Of a stretch of DNA of 64,000 nt, positions 8,835 to 18,632 are shown piece by piece. The translations under genes and the position numbers were made by a program. Numbering within the stretch: position 1 is the stretch's first letter; each line of letters begins with the position of its first letter. The DNA comes from JACKFE01 sp050248735. GTDB lineage: Bacteria > Nitrospirota > Nitrospiria > Nitrospirales > UBA8639. The notes beneath the pieces were generated by a model. That model made no database searches. It was given only the letters and a program-made list of their open reading frames with translations, and had not been told where the DNA came from. The stretch lies in the NCBI GenBank assembly GCA_050248735.1, contig JBFWRU010000003.1, positions 406,046 to 470,045 on the forward strand, given 5' to 3'.

Positions 8835-10436
8835 CTATTCCAAATCGCTCGGATTATTGAATAACGCAGGCAACGCGATATTTCCATGTCCATACTGCGG
8901 AAAGTCGGGAGCTTGGGGGTTCCCTGGGTTCAAGTTGGAAGCGGTATCATCCGGTGGAAACAGGACTAACGTCTGGAGAAAATCTATAACCTGGGCCTGC
9001 TTCCCATCAGGTAGCCGGGCGAACCGATTTCGCGACCTTTCGGCCTCCCCACCGTGGCGCATGATCACCGACCACAAATCAATGCTCCGCCCGTCATGCC
9101 CGTAAGGGGCGGAAGATCCAACACCCCACAACGGCTCGGTCATAAACTCCTTCGTCAATGTTCCGTAAAAATTACGTTCCCAGAAATTAGGCCCCAAATC
9201 ATGCCGCTTAAAGTCTGCATAGATATTCTTGACCACAAATTTCCGTCCATTGGGCTGTTTCACCGGAGGCGATCCAGATCCCGGAACTTCCTGCAGTTGG
9301 GCGGTTGCAACAGCAAAAAGATCATTGAATATTCCCCTACGGGGGTCATAGGTGGTTTCCACATCGGCCACCCGTCGATCTCGCTCAATGACTAAATTTT
9401 GAATATGGCAACCGGTGCATTGAATCTCTTCAAAAATTTTCTGCCCTTTTGCAGTGTCATGAGTTTGCCTCCCGAGACCAGGCTTAAAATAATTCAACAA
9501 ATAGAACTCCAAATGATCCACCAGACTCACGGGAATTTCATTGGCGACTCCATCTAAATCCGGATCATCACTTTCACTTATTGCTGGTGGCGTTTCGATT
9601 ACATCCGTCGTCCCGTCCAACACCATTCCGGCAGGAGTGACGACACGACTCCCTGCCGATGCCTGAGCCAGATCAGGATCAAAAGCTTCAAGGCCCATTT
9701 CTCCATTCAAGGCCCCGACGATAAATTCTCTGATTGAAATCGTTCCCCCATGATGGAAAAATGGCCGTATCCGTAGGTCATCATTCACTCCTTCTAATTG
9801 CAATGGATCAACGGATCCATCAGGATTCACCCTAATGCTTCCATAGGAAATGCCTTTACTCTTTAACGACACTTCTACCGCTCGTTGCCTCGTTTTGGCT
9901 CGGGCAATGGCCTGGTCCCGTATTTGACGAAGATCCTGGGTAATTTCATCGGCGAGCATTTCGATGATTCCCAAACCGAACAAATGTGGAGCATCACGGC
10001 TATCCGGACGGGTAAACACATCTCCACCGAATCCGGCCGATCCACGAGGACGCCCATGACAAGCCGCACAACTATCTGCTAAACCAGCACCCAACGACGC
10101 ATCAGTACTAATATCCCCAAAGCCGTCACCATTGCGAGGCCCCATTCCTTGAGATATGGTAAACTTTCGTTGAAAGAGGCTTCTCCCTCGTCGGATGGAC
10201 CGAAACGGATCTCGACCAATGATGTACAGTGATGAACCAGGGGTTTGAATATCGCCACGTCCAGCTCCGATTTGATCGGCCAACGTCTTTTTAATGCCCG
10301 CTTGTTCCGCATTAGGATGTTGAAAGATGTCCGTTTCCTGCGCCTGTGTTCCAGGTAAACCTGCGAAAAGCCACACTGAGCCCAGCATTAAGAACACAGA
10401 AGACAGAAACATACGACTTTTTTCATACTCTCGCAT
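8835..10436 (-). CDS. Exported di-heme oxidoreductase (DHOR / MauG-like family)
   Basis: 533 residues from the ATG at 10436, chosen because AGGAAAGAGAG lies just upstream and a signal peptide follows (about residues 1-35, ending near GTQAQ). Two c-type heme motifs are visible: CAACH (about residue 120) and CTGCH (about 345). The family is the periplasmic di-heme putative thiol oxidoreductase or peroxidase group. Conserved DAPHLFGLGIIE and YGHDGRS fit that family. The substrate is unknown. A strong sigma54 promoter candidate lies about 140 bp upstream, shared in form with the bicarbonate genes. Confidence 0.8.
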   Translation of the reverse strand: MREYEKSRMFLSSVFLMLGSVWLFAGLPGTQAQETDIFQHPNAEQAGIKKTLADQIGAGRGDIQTPGSSLYIIGRDPFRSIRRGRSLFQRKFTISQGMGPRNGDGFGDISTDASLGAGLADSCAACHGRPRGSAGFGGDVFTRPDSRDAPHLFGLGIIEMLADEITQDLRQIRDQAIARAKTRQRAVEVSLKSKGISYGSIRVNPDGSVDPLQLEGVNDDLRIRPFFHHGGTISIREFIVGALNGEMGLEAFDPDLAQASAGSRVVTPAGMVLDGTTDVIETPPAISESDDPDLDGVANEIPVSLVDHLEFYLLNYFKPGLGRQTHDTAKGQKIFEEIQCTGCHIQNLVIERDRRVADVETTYDPRRGIFNDLFAVATAQLQEVPGSGSPPVKQPNGRKFVVKNIYADFKRHDLGPNFWERNFYGTLTKEFMTEPLWGVGSSAPYGHDGRSIDLWSVIMRHGGEAERSRNRFARLPDGKQAQVIDFLQTLVLFPPDDTASNLNPGNPQAPDFPQYGHGNIALPALFNNPSDLE

Positions 10437-10574
10437 AATCGAACTCTCTTTCCTGGGGGAAGGATTGCAGTTAACAAGGGGACAGACTTCTCTCCCGACA
10501 AGAAAAATGGCGTGAGCTGATTTAGACAAATATTATTTTTGGGGTTCTTTTTTGTACAAAGGGAAAGAACCCAA

Positions 10575-10590
10575 GCAAAATTAATACCAT
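10575..10590 (-). promoter_or_regulatory. sigma54 -24/-12 promoter candidate for the di-heme oxidoreductase
   Basis: On the minus strand TGGTATTAATTTTGC has GG and GC ten bases apart, the exact spacing of sigma54 promoters (TGGCAYR-N4-TTGC). It predicts a 5' leader of about 125 nt to the ATG at 10436. The element is nearly the same as the one upstream of the porin gene. Confidence 0.6.
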
Positions 10591-10788
10591 GAAGACAACC
10601 TTGCAAAACTTCAGGCCTTTCTTTCCCTAAACTGCATCGGCAGTATGTTTATTCACTATTCTCCTTCTGTTATTCCGTATGATTCAGCCTTCACTTTGTA
10701 TGCTTATTTTTTCAGTGAACGGTCAATTCATTTTTAATACGGAAATATAGTATGGCGCACCTTGACCTTTGCGATCTTAAAAGAAGAG
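10591..10788. other. Divergent intergenic region
   Basis: Upstream part of the divergent region between the di-heme oxidoreductase and the beta-helix protein. It holds a short inverted repeat ACTGC-ATCG-GCAGT (10630-10643), no clear gene, and a possible TTG start of the next gene at 10762. Confidence 0.3.
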
Positions 10789-11601
10789 ATGGCTTTGTCC
10801 GCTGATAATCCACCATTTCACGAACCACTATCCAATCCACTTGGTGGAAAAACGTTAATTGTGGATAGGGAAAAGGCAGGGTGTTTCACACTCCCCAGCG
10901 AGGCCATTGCCAAGGCCGAGGAACATGATCAGATTGTTATTCGGCCTGGGGTCTATGAAGATCGCGTGGTCATCACTGATCGGCCTATTTACCTTCTAGG
11001 AGACGGCCGAGACCAGGTTACAATTTTCAATCGAAGAAGTGGGCCCTGCTACCTGCAGCGAGTTTCCGGCGGACACATCAGCGGCATCACATTTCGGTAT
11101 GTTGGCAGCGACCAGCATTCTGCACTGAATATTCTGGATTCCGTGTGTACGATCTCGCAGTGCCGACTCACCGAGGGCATTTTGTCAGGAGTCGTAATTT
11201 ACGGCCCAAAATGTCGGCCAACCCTGAGGGACAATGAGGTTTGTCGAAATCGCGAATCGGGTATATTTGCCTTTGCCGGTGCTCAACCCTACCTTCGTGA
11301 TAACCACTGTGTTGAGAACCACCACTTTGGAATTGCCGTGCGAGATGCCGGGACAAGGCCTGATCTGATTCACAATCTGTGTCGAAATAATATGCTGAGC
11401 GGCATTCTGCTGTTCCATGAGGCTCAGGCCCTTATCCTCAACAATATCTGTCGGCAGAATTCCCATTGGGGCGTGGTGCTCACGCCAGACAGCGAACCGA
11501 CTCCGAAACCCGAAGAACTGGCGCAATTCAACTCTCTTGAGGACAATCCTCGCGGGTCTTTTACTAGGACGACAGAACCCCTAGGAGACATTGGGCGCTA
11601 G
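10789..11601 (+). CDS. Right-handed beta-helix repeat protein
   Basis: 270 residues from the ATG at 10789; the frame also has a TTG at 10762. After GGKTLIVDREKAGCFTLPSEAI it shows repeated coils of the PbH1/NosD type with NNICRQN, RDNHCVENHHFGIAV and RNNMLSGILLF. This is the pattern of right-handed parallel beta-helix proteins that bind or modify polysaccharides. No signal peptide is visible, so it may be cytoplasmic. Function unknown. Confidence 0.7.
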   Translation: MALSADNPPFHEPLSNPLGGKTLIVDREKAGCFTLPSEAIAKAEEHDQIVIRPGVYEDRVVITDRPIYLLGDGRDQVTIFNRRSGPCYLQRVSGGHISGITFRYVGSDQHSALNILDSVCTISQCRLTEGILSGVVIYGPKCRPTLRDNEVCRNRESGIFAFAGAQPYLRDNHCVENHHFGIAVRDAGTRPDLIHNLCRNNMLSGILLFHEAQALILNNICRQNSHWGVVLTPDSEPTPKPEELAQFNSLEDNPRGSFTRTTEPLGDIGR

Positions 11602-11755
11602 AAACCTCGCGTTGAATGCAAGCGGATCACCAATCTTTTTCGCACGGCCAGTCAATTACTCCTCTGCATGCTTCTCAACCGAGTGCTGGCCAGGGAAGAT
11701 CTATGATGATAGGGTAGAAGACCGCGTTGAAAAATTGTTCAGGATTCATACGATA

Positions 11756-12193
11756 ATGAATGACAAACTGTGGGTTCAATTGAATGCCGTGCTGGGAAGT
11801 CTGGTGGTGATTATTGGCCTGTGGTTATTGGTCGGGGCCTTTCCCGTCGCTTGGGGGGTCACCGCCACCATGATCCTGGCCTTACTCCTGGCATGGAAGT
11901 GCCCCTCTGTAGGATATATTTGGTCAGCCAGCACTTTTTTGTTGGGGCTGGAAAGTTTAGCCTGGCCCGTTTCGCAAATGGTTGACATCCGAAAACTGGG
12001 ACCGGAACCTCCCCTGGAGGACCTGCAACGAATTTTTACGGCTGTCTTGTTTGGTCTCTTTTCCGGAGTGTTTTGGATGATATTCGCATATGGGATATTC
12101 AAACGAACCAGAGGAGATTTGACTCCCTCAAAACCGATCGCCTCCCCTCAAGGCCCTTCCCACAAGAAGAAGTCATCAAAAAAATCCCGGTAA
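11756..12193 (+). CDS. Small membrane protein, unknown
   Basis: 145 residues from the ATG at 11756 (MNDKLWVQLNAVLG); the longer frame from 11591 begins with a poorly supported stretch. Four hydrophobic segments are visible, followed by a Lys/Ser-rich cytoplasmic tail (SHKKKSSKKSR). The protein is not recognised. It ends 25 bp from the convergent priA stop. Confidence 0.55.
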   Translation: MNDKLWVQLNAVLGSLVVIIGLWLLVGAFPVAWGVTATMILALLLAWKCPSVGYIWSASTFLLGLESLAWPVSQMVDIRKLGPEPPLEDLQRIFTAVLFGLFSGVFWMIFAYGIFKRTRGDLTPSKPIASPQGPSHKKKSSKKSR

Positions 12194-12218
12194 TTTCATT
12201 TCACGGCCCTCATGGCAA

Positions 12219-14495
12219 TTAATGGATTTCCATGGGATCAACATGGATTTCCAGGACCACAGGTAGAGACGGGAATCGCTTGCGATATTCCTGCTGGAGC
12301 ATTTGCATCTGTTGTTGAACGAGTGGCAATTCGACTGTTTTAAGCAAAAACAGCGTCCTCTGTTTTTTGATTCCTCCGGACTTTTTTGAATGAATGGGCC
12401 CCAGGACGCTGTTTTGTGATGCCTTTCCGATAACGGACTCAGCCCCCATTTCTGCCGGGAACAGTCTTTCAAGCCTATTTTTGAAAAATTCCACCACAAG
12501 CTGAACCTTGGCTGGCTGGCTACCTGTGATCACGAGCAGTACAAGATGGGAGAACGGGGGATATCCCAACAGTTCCCGCAATGCCAGTTCTTGACGGTAG
12601 AATATTTCAGGATTCTGATCACCAATCGCCTGCAGGACGTGATGATTCGGCATCTTTGTTTGCAGGATCACTTCTCCAGACTTCTCGCCCCAACCGGCCA
12701 TCCCCATTGCCTGAGCAAGCGTGTGATAAGTTCGTTCGGCCGAGCGAAAATCGGGAATGTGCAATCCCAGATCCGCCTGAGGGAAGCCCAGCAGTGCGGC
12801 CCTTGGAGGATCCCATCGATGAAACAACCATTCCGTCCCGATTAAAATCTGAACGGCTCCTTGCTTAAAAGCGGCCAAGACAACATCTGCCTCCTGATTG
12901 GTTTTTACATGCTCTCGATCAAAACGGGCCACGTTCGCAGAAGGGAACATGCGCACCACTTCTTCCTCTAATCGTTGTGTCCCCACCCCCGTGAAACGGA
13001 ATACCGTGCCCTGACATATCGCACAGACTTCGGGTGTCGGTTCCGTATGCCCGCAATAGGAGCAAAGAAGTTTGGGAGGACGTTGAAACAGCTTTAAAGC
13101 AACATGACAGACCGGACACACCGGCATGTGGCCGCAATCCTTGCATAAAAGTCCGTGAGAGAACCCCTTTCGATTGAGGAAGAGGATCACCGGTTCCCGC
13201 TGCGCGAGGGTTTGCGAGATTTTGTCCTCCAACTGTGGAGAAAGGATACTTCCGAACGAAACCTGCTGCATATCGATGACTTCCAAAACCGGGGGAGGCA
13301 TTGAACGGGCCGATTGACGAAACATCTGATCGTCCTGAAAACAGGCGTATACTTCCAGAGAGGGCAAAGAAGAGCCATATACCACAAGGGCGCACTCAAG
13401 CTCAGCCCGCATCCTGGCCACCTCTCGGGCATGATAGTAGGGGACATGCTCTTCCTTGTAGGAGGTATCTTCCTCCCGCTCGACCCAGATCAGACCAACA
13501 TCCGGAAGAGGTAAGAACAGGGCTGATCGGGTTCCAACCACCACATCCCTCTCACCTCTCCGAATACCGCCCCATTCCTCAACCTTCATGGATTGAGCCA
13601 AGTCCCCGTGGAAGATTCCCACTCGCTTTCCCCATCTTGCCCGACATCGGGCAGCCAAAGCCTCCACTCCCTGAATTTCAGGTGCCAAAATGATTGCCCG
13701 TCGCTTGTTGTCGAACACACGGGTGACAGCTTCCATAAGCCCTGCCCAACGAGATTCCTCTGAGGCCACACAGAGCCGTTCCTGAAAAATGTTTTCGTTC
13801 AAGGCCTGTATAATTTTCTCAAACTCTGGAGGGAGTTCGGCGGCTTCCCACTTTTTCAATCCCGCTGAATAGGCAGTCAGATCATGCAGCCGTTCAGGAA
13901 TGACCTTGGTCGCTCTGCTGCAGGAGGCCCCATCAGAAGAAGACCTCACCATCGGTCGTTCCTCCACCCACCCACGTTTCTTCAATCTGGTGAGGGTCGT
14001 GGCTTTGACCTTTGCCGAACGACACAAGGTTACCCGCAACAGTCCTTTGGGACGCCGTTCCAAGGTTCGAAGGGTAGAAATATCCTCCATGGGGAGAGAG
14101 CCCTCCGCCAGGGCCCTCCGTCCTTCATCTGTAAGAAACACCCGGCCCGTCACCTTCACTTCACGAGGTGGGATAATCAGAGTCAAACACGAAGAAATCG
14201 GTGCCAGATAATAAGCCGAAACCCTCTGGATAAGATGCATTAATATGGGACTTAACGGTTGTTCAAGCATGCCCATATCGACCGAGATCACATCACGATA
14301 CATCTGATGTCGAACTTCCTGTCCACGTGAATTGGAAACCGAGTCCTCCCGGCTCACCACGATACCTGCCACCACGGTTGTTCCGAGAGGAACGACCACA
14401 GCACTCCCCACCTGAACCCGCTCCTGAAAATGGGGAGGTACGTGATAGGTAAAGACTCGATATTGTCGGCTTGGCAACACCACATCAACAAACAT
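12219..14495 (-). CDS. priA: PriA-type primosomal protein N' with degenerate helicase motifs
   Basis: 758 residues, the normal PriA size. It would recognise stalled forks and direct primosome assembly. The N-terminal DNA-binding domain (DVVLPSRQYRVFTYHVP) and the zinc-binding region with eight cysteines in four CxxC pairs (about residues 450-495) are intact. The ATPase motifs are not. Where PriA has GVTGSGKT this protein has ASEESRWAG (about 242-250). DEEH is replaced by EREED (about 339). Motif V GTQMIAKG is GTEWLFHRW, and motif VI GRAGR is GMAGW. Actinobacterial PriA is known to lack helicase motifs too. The protein may act as a structural loader only, or another helicase may take over. Confidence 0.88.
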   Translation of the reverse strand: MFVDVVLPSRQYRVFTYHVPPHFQERVQVGSAVVVPLGTTVVAGIVVSREDSVSNSRGQEVRHQMYRDVISVDMGMLEQPLSPILMHLIQRVSAYYLAPISSCLTLIIPPREVKVTGRVFLTDEGRRALAEGSLPMEDISTLRTLERRPKGLLRVTLCRSAKVKATTLTRLKKRGWVEERPMVRSSSDGASCSRATKVIPERLHDLTAYSAGLKKWEAAELPPEFEKIIQALNENIFQERLCVASEESRWAGLMEAVTRVFDNKRRAIILAPEIQGVEALAARCRARWGKRVGIFHGDLAQSMKVEEWGGIRRGERDVVVGTRSALFLPLPDVGLIWVEREEDTSYKEEHVPYYHAREVARMRAELECALVVYGSSLPSLEVYACFQDDQMFRQSARSMPPPVLEVIDMQQVSFGSILSPQLEDKISQTLAQREPVILFLNRKGFSHGLLCKDCGHMPVCPVCHVALKLFQRPPKLLCSYCGHTEPTPEVCAICQGTVFRFTGVGTQRLEEEVVRMFPSANVARFDREHVKTNQEADVVLAAFKQGAVQILIGTEWLFHRWDPPRAALLGFPQADLGLHIPDFRSAERTYHTLAQAMGMAGWGEKSGEVILQTKMPNHHVLQAIGDQNPEIFYRQELALRELLGYPPFSHLVLLVITGSQPAKVQLVVEFFKNRLERLFPAEMGAESVIGKASQNSVLGPIHSKKSGGIKKQRTLFLLKTVELPLVQQQMQMLQQEYRKRFPSLPVVLEIHVDPMEIH

Positions 14496-14668
14496 ACAAT
14501 CCTTTTAAAGATACCTGAGGGGCTGGAAGGTTATTCAAGAGATCCCATCCTCACAATGAACCCCTCTGAAATGAGAGAGAAAAAATTGAGAAGGATGAAC
14601 CCCATGCTGAGCGGGCGAGACTGCGATGTTCCCCTCTACCCTCGAAAGAGAAAAGGGAGAATCACAAT

Positions 14669-14764
14669 TTGAACGGTTTGGCCTTTTTCGGTTTGCTTGC
14701 CATTATTATCGGAGTGGTGGGAGTCATACTCCTTTGGAAAAGCCGACGTAAATCGGATTCCTGA
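14669..14764 (+). CDS. Possible 31-residue single-helix membrane peptide
   Basis: TTG-initiated frame coding a short polar N-terminus, one hydrophobic helix (LAFFGLLAIIIGVVGVILLW) and a basic tail SRRKSDS, the form of bacterial single-pass micropeptides. GGGAG lies nine bases upstream of the TTG. No in-frame ATG is available. It stands alone between divergent priA and the end of the response regulator gene. Confidence 0.4.
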   Translation: MNGLAFFGLLAIIIGVVGVILLWKSRRKSDS

Positions 14765-14820
14765 ACCACGCTCATCTTGATCGAGTTCACCACAGGCAGA
14801 AAAACCTTTTCCGGCCAGAT

Positions 14821-16206
14821 TTACACATCAGGCAGTTTTTTCAGACGTCGATCGAGGGCGAACCGTGTAATGCCCAACTGTTTGGCCGCAAGACTTTTAT
14901 TGTAATCCGAAACTCGCATAACTTCTTCAATTACGGCACTTTCGATATCCGCCAACGTATGTTCCCCCAAAGCCATTTCAATTCGAATGACGTGTTGCTC
15001 ACCATGCGAAACGGCTTGCGCCGAGGAACGCACTTCTTCATGTAACTCACGAGGAAGATCTCCCGGCGTCAGGGTCTTCCCATGGCAAAAAATTACGGCC
15101 CGCTCGATGATATTCTGCAATTCCCGAATATTTCCAGGATACGCATATCGCTCTAGCAAGTATTGAGCTTCCGGATCAATATCCGTAATATTCTTTCCGA
15201 CCTCCTGGCTTTGCCGGATCAACGCCTGTATACCCAACGGAATGATGTCTTCCACCCGTTCACGTAAAGGTGGCAATTCCAATGAAACCACATTCAACCG
15301 AAAAAAGAGATCTTCGCGAAATTGCCCCTGGATCACCTCTTTTTTCAGGTCCCGATTCGTGGCGGCAATCAAACGAAAGTCCACCTCGATATCCTCCCGA
15401 CCACCTAACCGCTTAAAGGAACGTTCCTGCAAGACCCGAAGTAATTTGGCTTGCATAGTCGGATTGAGGTCACCGATTTCATCAAGAAACAGTGTTCCCC
15501 CCTCCGCCTGTTCGCATAATCCCGGCTTGCGTTGGTTCGCTCCCGTGAAGGCTCCCCGTTCATAGCCGAATAATTCGCTTTCAAATAATTCTTGAGGAAT
15601 GGCCGTACAATTGACTCCGACAAACGGAGCGTGACGACGTGAGCCATTATGGTGAAGCACACGGGCTACAAATTCCTTTCCAGTCCCCGTTTCCCCGTGG
15701 AGCAACACTGTCGTTTTTTGATTTTGCGCCATTTCCTGAATTTGACCGACCAAAGCTTTCATGCTCGAGCTATTGGCGATCAAATGAGGAAACGAGAATC
15801 GTCCTGCCACATCTTTGGTTTCAAAGTCCACGCGCCGACGGAGGGTTAAATAGTCCAATGCCCGTTTAATTACAGGCTCCACCCCCGAAAAATCCACGCT
15901 CTTGATCAGAAAATCATAGGCACCCAATTTCATGGCTTCGACGGCATCTTCTACCGTCCCGTAAGCCGTCAGCAGAATGACCAAGGCTTGTTGGGTTTTC
16001 GAACGAAGCTGTTTGAGCGTTTCCAATCCGCTCAATCCCGGCATTTTCAAGTCCAGTAAAATCAAATCTGGAACCTCATGGTCCAAGGCGGTGAGCAGGC
16101 CTTCCCCGGAATCAAAGCTCTTCACATGATGATGTTTTGCCAATCGCCGGCTCAACGCCTGCCGAACGACATCATCATCATCAGTCACAAAAATGGTGGC
16201 TTTCAT
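14821..16206 (-). CDS. NtrC-family sigma54 response regulator
   Basis: 461 residues. Receiver domain (1-120) with phospho-acceptor Asp52 in LLDLKMPG and the TAYG switch region. AAA+ sigma54-activation domain (about 145-375) with Walker A GETGTGKE, the sigma54-contact loop GAFTGA, Walker B TLFLDEIGDL, and arginine-finger region FREDLFFRLNV, all intact. Fis-type helix-turn-helix at the C-terminus (KSLAAKQLGITRFALDRRLKKL). The gene starts three bases after the histidine kinase stop, so the two form one operon and a phospho-relay pair. It is the best candidate activator of the sigma54 promoters nearby. Confidence 0.92.
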   Translation of the reverse strand: MKATIFVTDDDDVVRQALSRRLAKHHHVKSFDSGEGLLTALDHEVPDLILLDLKMPGLSGLETLKQLRSKTQQALVILLTAYGTVEDAVEAMKLGAYDFLIKSVDFSGVEPVIKRALDYLTLRRRVDFETKDVAGRFSFPHLIANSSSMKALVGQIQEMAQNQKTTVLLHGETGTGKEFVARVLHHNGSRRHAPFVGVNCTAIPQELFESELFGYERGAFTGANQRKPGLCEQAEGGTLFLDEIGDLNPTMQAKLLRVLQERSFKRLGGREDIEVDFRLIAATNRDLKKEVIQGQFREDLFFRLNVVSLELPPLRERVEDIIPLGIQALIRQSQEVGKNITDIDPEAQYLLERYAYPGNIRELQNIIERAVIFCHGKTLTPGDLPRELHEEVRSSAQAVSHGEQHVIRIEMALGEHTLADIESAVIEEVMRVSDYNKSLAAKQLGITRFALDRRLKKLPDV

Positions 16207-16209
16207 GGA

Positions 16210-18135
16210 TTATCCCGTCATCGGTTCGTGGTGAAGCAGACAAGGCAGCCATATGGAGATGGTTGTCCCCAACCCCTCCTGACTTTCCGCATGAATTTCC
16301 CCGCCATGAGACTCAATAATATTCCGACAAATGGCTAACCCCAGGCCCGTGCCACGTATTTTCCCGGTTGTAAAAAACGGTTCAAAAATCCGGGGAAGGG
16401 CACTCGGGCTGACCCCCCTGCCATTGTCCTTCACCTTCAGCCGAAGACCCAACGCTTGCTCATGGGTTTCCTCCGCAATAGACAAGTGCAAACGTCCCTC
16501 CTGGCCGACAGCTTCAAGAGCATTGTGAAGAACGTTTAAAATCACTTGCTTGATTTGGTCCCGGTCTGCCCGAATGCTGGACAACTGATCGGGGAGAGAA
16601 AAGTCCACTTGAATGTTTTTTTGTTTCACGAGGTCCGATAACACCTGGAGCGATTCCTGAAGGAGATCAGGCAGCAAAAATGTCAGCGGCAACAAATCCC
16701 GGGGGCGGGCATAATCCACAATTTGGTTCACGATCCGATCCAATCGACGGGTCTCCTTCAGAATAATCTGGAGATCCTCGCGTCGGGAATCGCCACTCTC
16801 AAAATCTTCCAACAGTAACGTCGTAGTCGACCCGATCCCCACCAAAGGATTTCGTATTTCATGGGCAATGCCCGCTGCGACCTGACCCAATGTGGCTAAT
16901 CGCTCAGCGCGGTTCAGTTGAGCCCGCATTTGCTCCAAAGCCGTAATATCAACATTAAACCCTTGATAGCCCATACCCTGACCCTCTTCATTGGTGAGGG
17001 GAACGGCCCGGCTCAAGACCTTTCGCACGGTCCCATCTTCATGGAGAAAACGAAAGACCCGTTCAAAGGGGTCACCCGTTTCCCATGCTTGCTGGAAGGC
17101 CGATCTCACGGCGGCTCGATCCTCCGGATGGATCGCCTCCCACATCTGTTCGGGATCCAAATTGTCATCTGGAGCACGTCCGGCAATCAACCAATTCTGT
17201 CTGTTGCTGAATGTCAGAAGATTTTTTTCAGAGGCGAATATACCGATAGGAGCATAATCCACAATCCCACGATATTTTGCCTCTGAGGTAGATAAATCCT
17301 GGTTGAGCCCGCGCAATTCATTTTCCGACTGTTCAATATGACGGATATACTCACGAAGTTGAGTCCCCATTGTCCTCATTACTCGGGTTAAATCTCCGAT
17401 TTCATCCCCGCGATCCAATGCCGGGACATCGGGAATATTTTTCCCGGAAGTTTTCTCAACCGTTTTGGCCAACGTGGTGAGCGGACCGGTAATGGAACGA
17501 GCAATCAAATGCAACGGCAGGAGCATTAAAATGAGTGCCAGCCCCCCGCCACCGATCACCACGGCCATCAGCACGGACCGATCTGCGGCACTACTATCCA
17601 AGGCCTGGCGTAACAAACCCACTTCTTGCTGATCAAACCGGGCCATTTCTTCACGAATCGCCAACATCAGCAACCGTCCCCTCTCCGCTTCGATGTAATC
17701 CAACGCCTCTTTCGTACTCCCCTCCTTGACGCGTTCGATCAACTGATCCTTATCGGTCATGAGTTGTTCAACTCGGGCCTGCACAGACTCAATTAGTACC
17801 CGTTGGGAATCAACCTTTTGGACCATCTGCTTCAATGAACTACCAAGCTGAAGGACTCGTTGCTTCGCCGCTTGATACGGTTGAAGGAATTGCGGGCCTT
17901 TCGTCAGAACAAAACCTCGAAATCCCGTTTCCAAGTCTACCACCAATCGCATGAATTCTGCCGAAGCTTGTTGGATATGATACACATCGTTCAAATGATC
18001 TTCGTCTAAGGAGAACGTTTGAACACTTTTGTAGGTGACGAGGCTCAAAATCAACACAGCCAAAATGGGGACCCCGGAGACAAACAGCAGTTTTTTGGCA
18101 ATAGGAAGATTGAGAAAAAACCTATTAACACGCAT
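16210..18135 (-). CDS. Membrane sensor histidine kinase (CHASE3-HAMP-PAS)
   Basis: 641 residues. TM1 at about 14-34; a periplasmic CHASE3-type domain with the hallmark DLETGFRGFVLTK (about 62-74); TM2 at about 187-208; HAMP; PAS with PAC motif ending in YQGFNVDITALE; HisKA with HEIRNPL (His about 424); and a HATPase_c domain with NGRGVS and GTGLGLAI. CHASE3 domains sense extracellular signals, but the ligand here is unknown. Co-transcribed with the NtrC-type regulator downstream. Confidence 0.9.
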   Translation of the reverse strand: MRVNRFFLNLPIAKKLLFVSGVPILAVLILSLVTYKSVQTFSLDEDHLNDVYHIQQASAEFMRLVVDLETGFRGFVLTKGPQFLQPYQAAKQRVLQLGSSLKQMVQKVDSQRVLIESVQARVEQLMTDKDQLIERVKEGSTKEALDYIEAERGRLLMLAIREEMARFDQQEVGLLRQALDSSAADRSVLMAVVIGGGGLALILMLLPLHLIARSITGPLTTLAKTVEKTSGKNIPDVPALDRGDEIGDLTRVMRTMGTQLREYIRHIEQSENELRGLNQDLSTSEAKYRGIVDYAPIGIFASEKNLLTFSNRQNWLIAGRAPDDNLDPEQMWEAIHPEDRAAVRSAFQQAWETGDPFERVFRFLHEDGTVRKVLSRAVPLTNEEGQGMGYQGFNVDITALEQMRAQLNRAERLATLGQVAAGIAHEIRNPLVGIGSTTTLLLEDFESGDSRREDLQIILKETRRLDRIVNQIVDYARPRDLLPLTFLLPDLLQESLQVLSDLVKQKNIQVDFSLPDQLSSIRADRDQIKQVILNVLHNALEAVGQEGRLHLSIAEETHEQALGLRLKVKDNGRGVSPSALPRIFEPFFTTGKIRGTGLGLAICRNIIESHGGEIHAESQEGLGTTISIWLPCLLHHEPMTG

Positions 18136-18632
18136 TGGCCATCAACCGAATTTCTTTAGGACACCCTCGAAACGATCAAGGTGAGGAGGATGGGTTCAAC
18201 TGTATTTTTCCTCTTCGTGAAGATAAAAAACTCCCTGCTTCATTGTCTATGAAAAGAGTGCATTCCCGTTAAATTTTTCAATCGAGAAAACCCCGGATTG
18301 GCTTCCAATGAAAGTATCTTTGGCGTATCCCCCTCAAAAGGGCGAATCAGATAAAACCCAGATCACTTTTCACCTTTTCCCAGGACATACTATACCCGAA
18401 AGACGGGAGAAATCTCATTTTTGGGATGGATCAACCGGAAAAGTACCGATCCCACCTCTTATTTCTCTGCTCCCTTGGTTTGTGCGAATCGGGACACCCC
18501 GTTGCTGAAGTAAAAACCCATCACGTCGGGAGTCATCGTCTTCACCCAATTGAGAGGGATAGACTTGGAAATGATTCGCAGGAAAGGTGAATGGAGGTAA
18601 CCGATTAATGATCAGAATGAATCAGACCATTC
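18136..18632. other. Intergenic region nhaB / histidine kinase
   Basis: About 500 bp. A 66-codon plus-strand frame at 18308 has no ribosome site and no recognisable motif; I treat it as chance. The kinase operon promoter should be at its left end, but I see no sigma54-type element. Confidence 0.35.
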
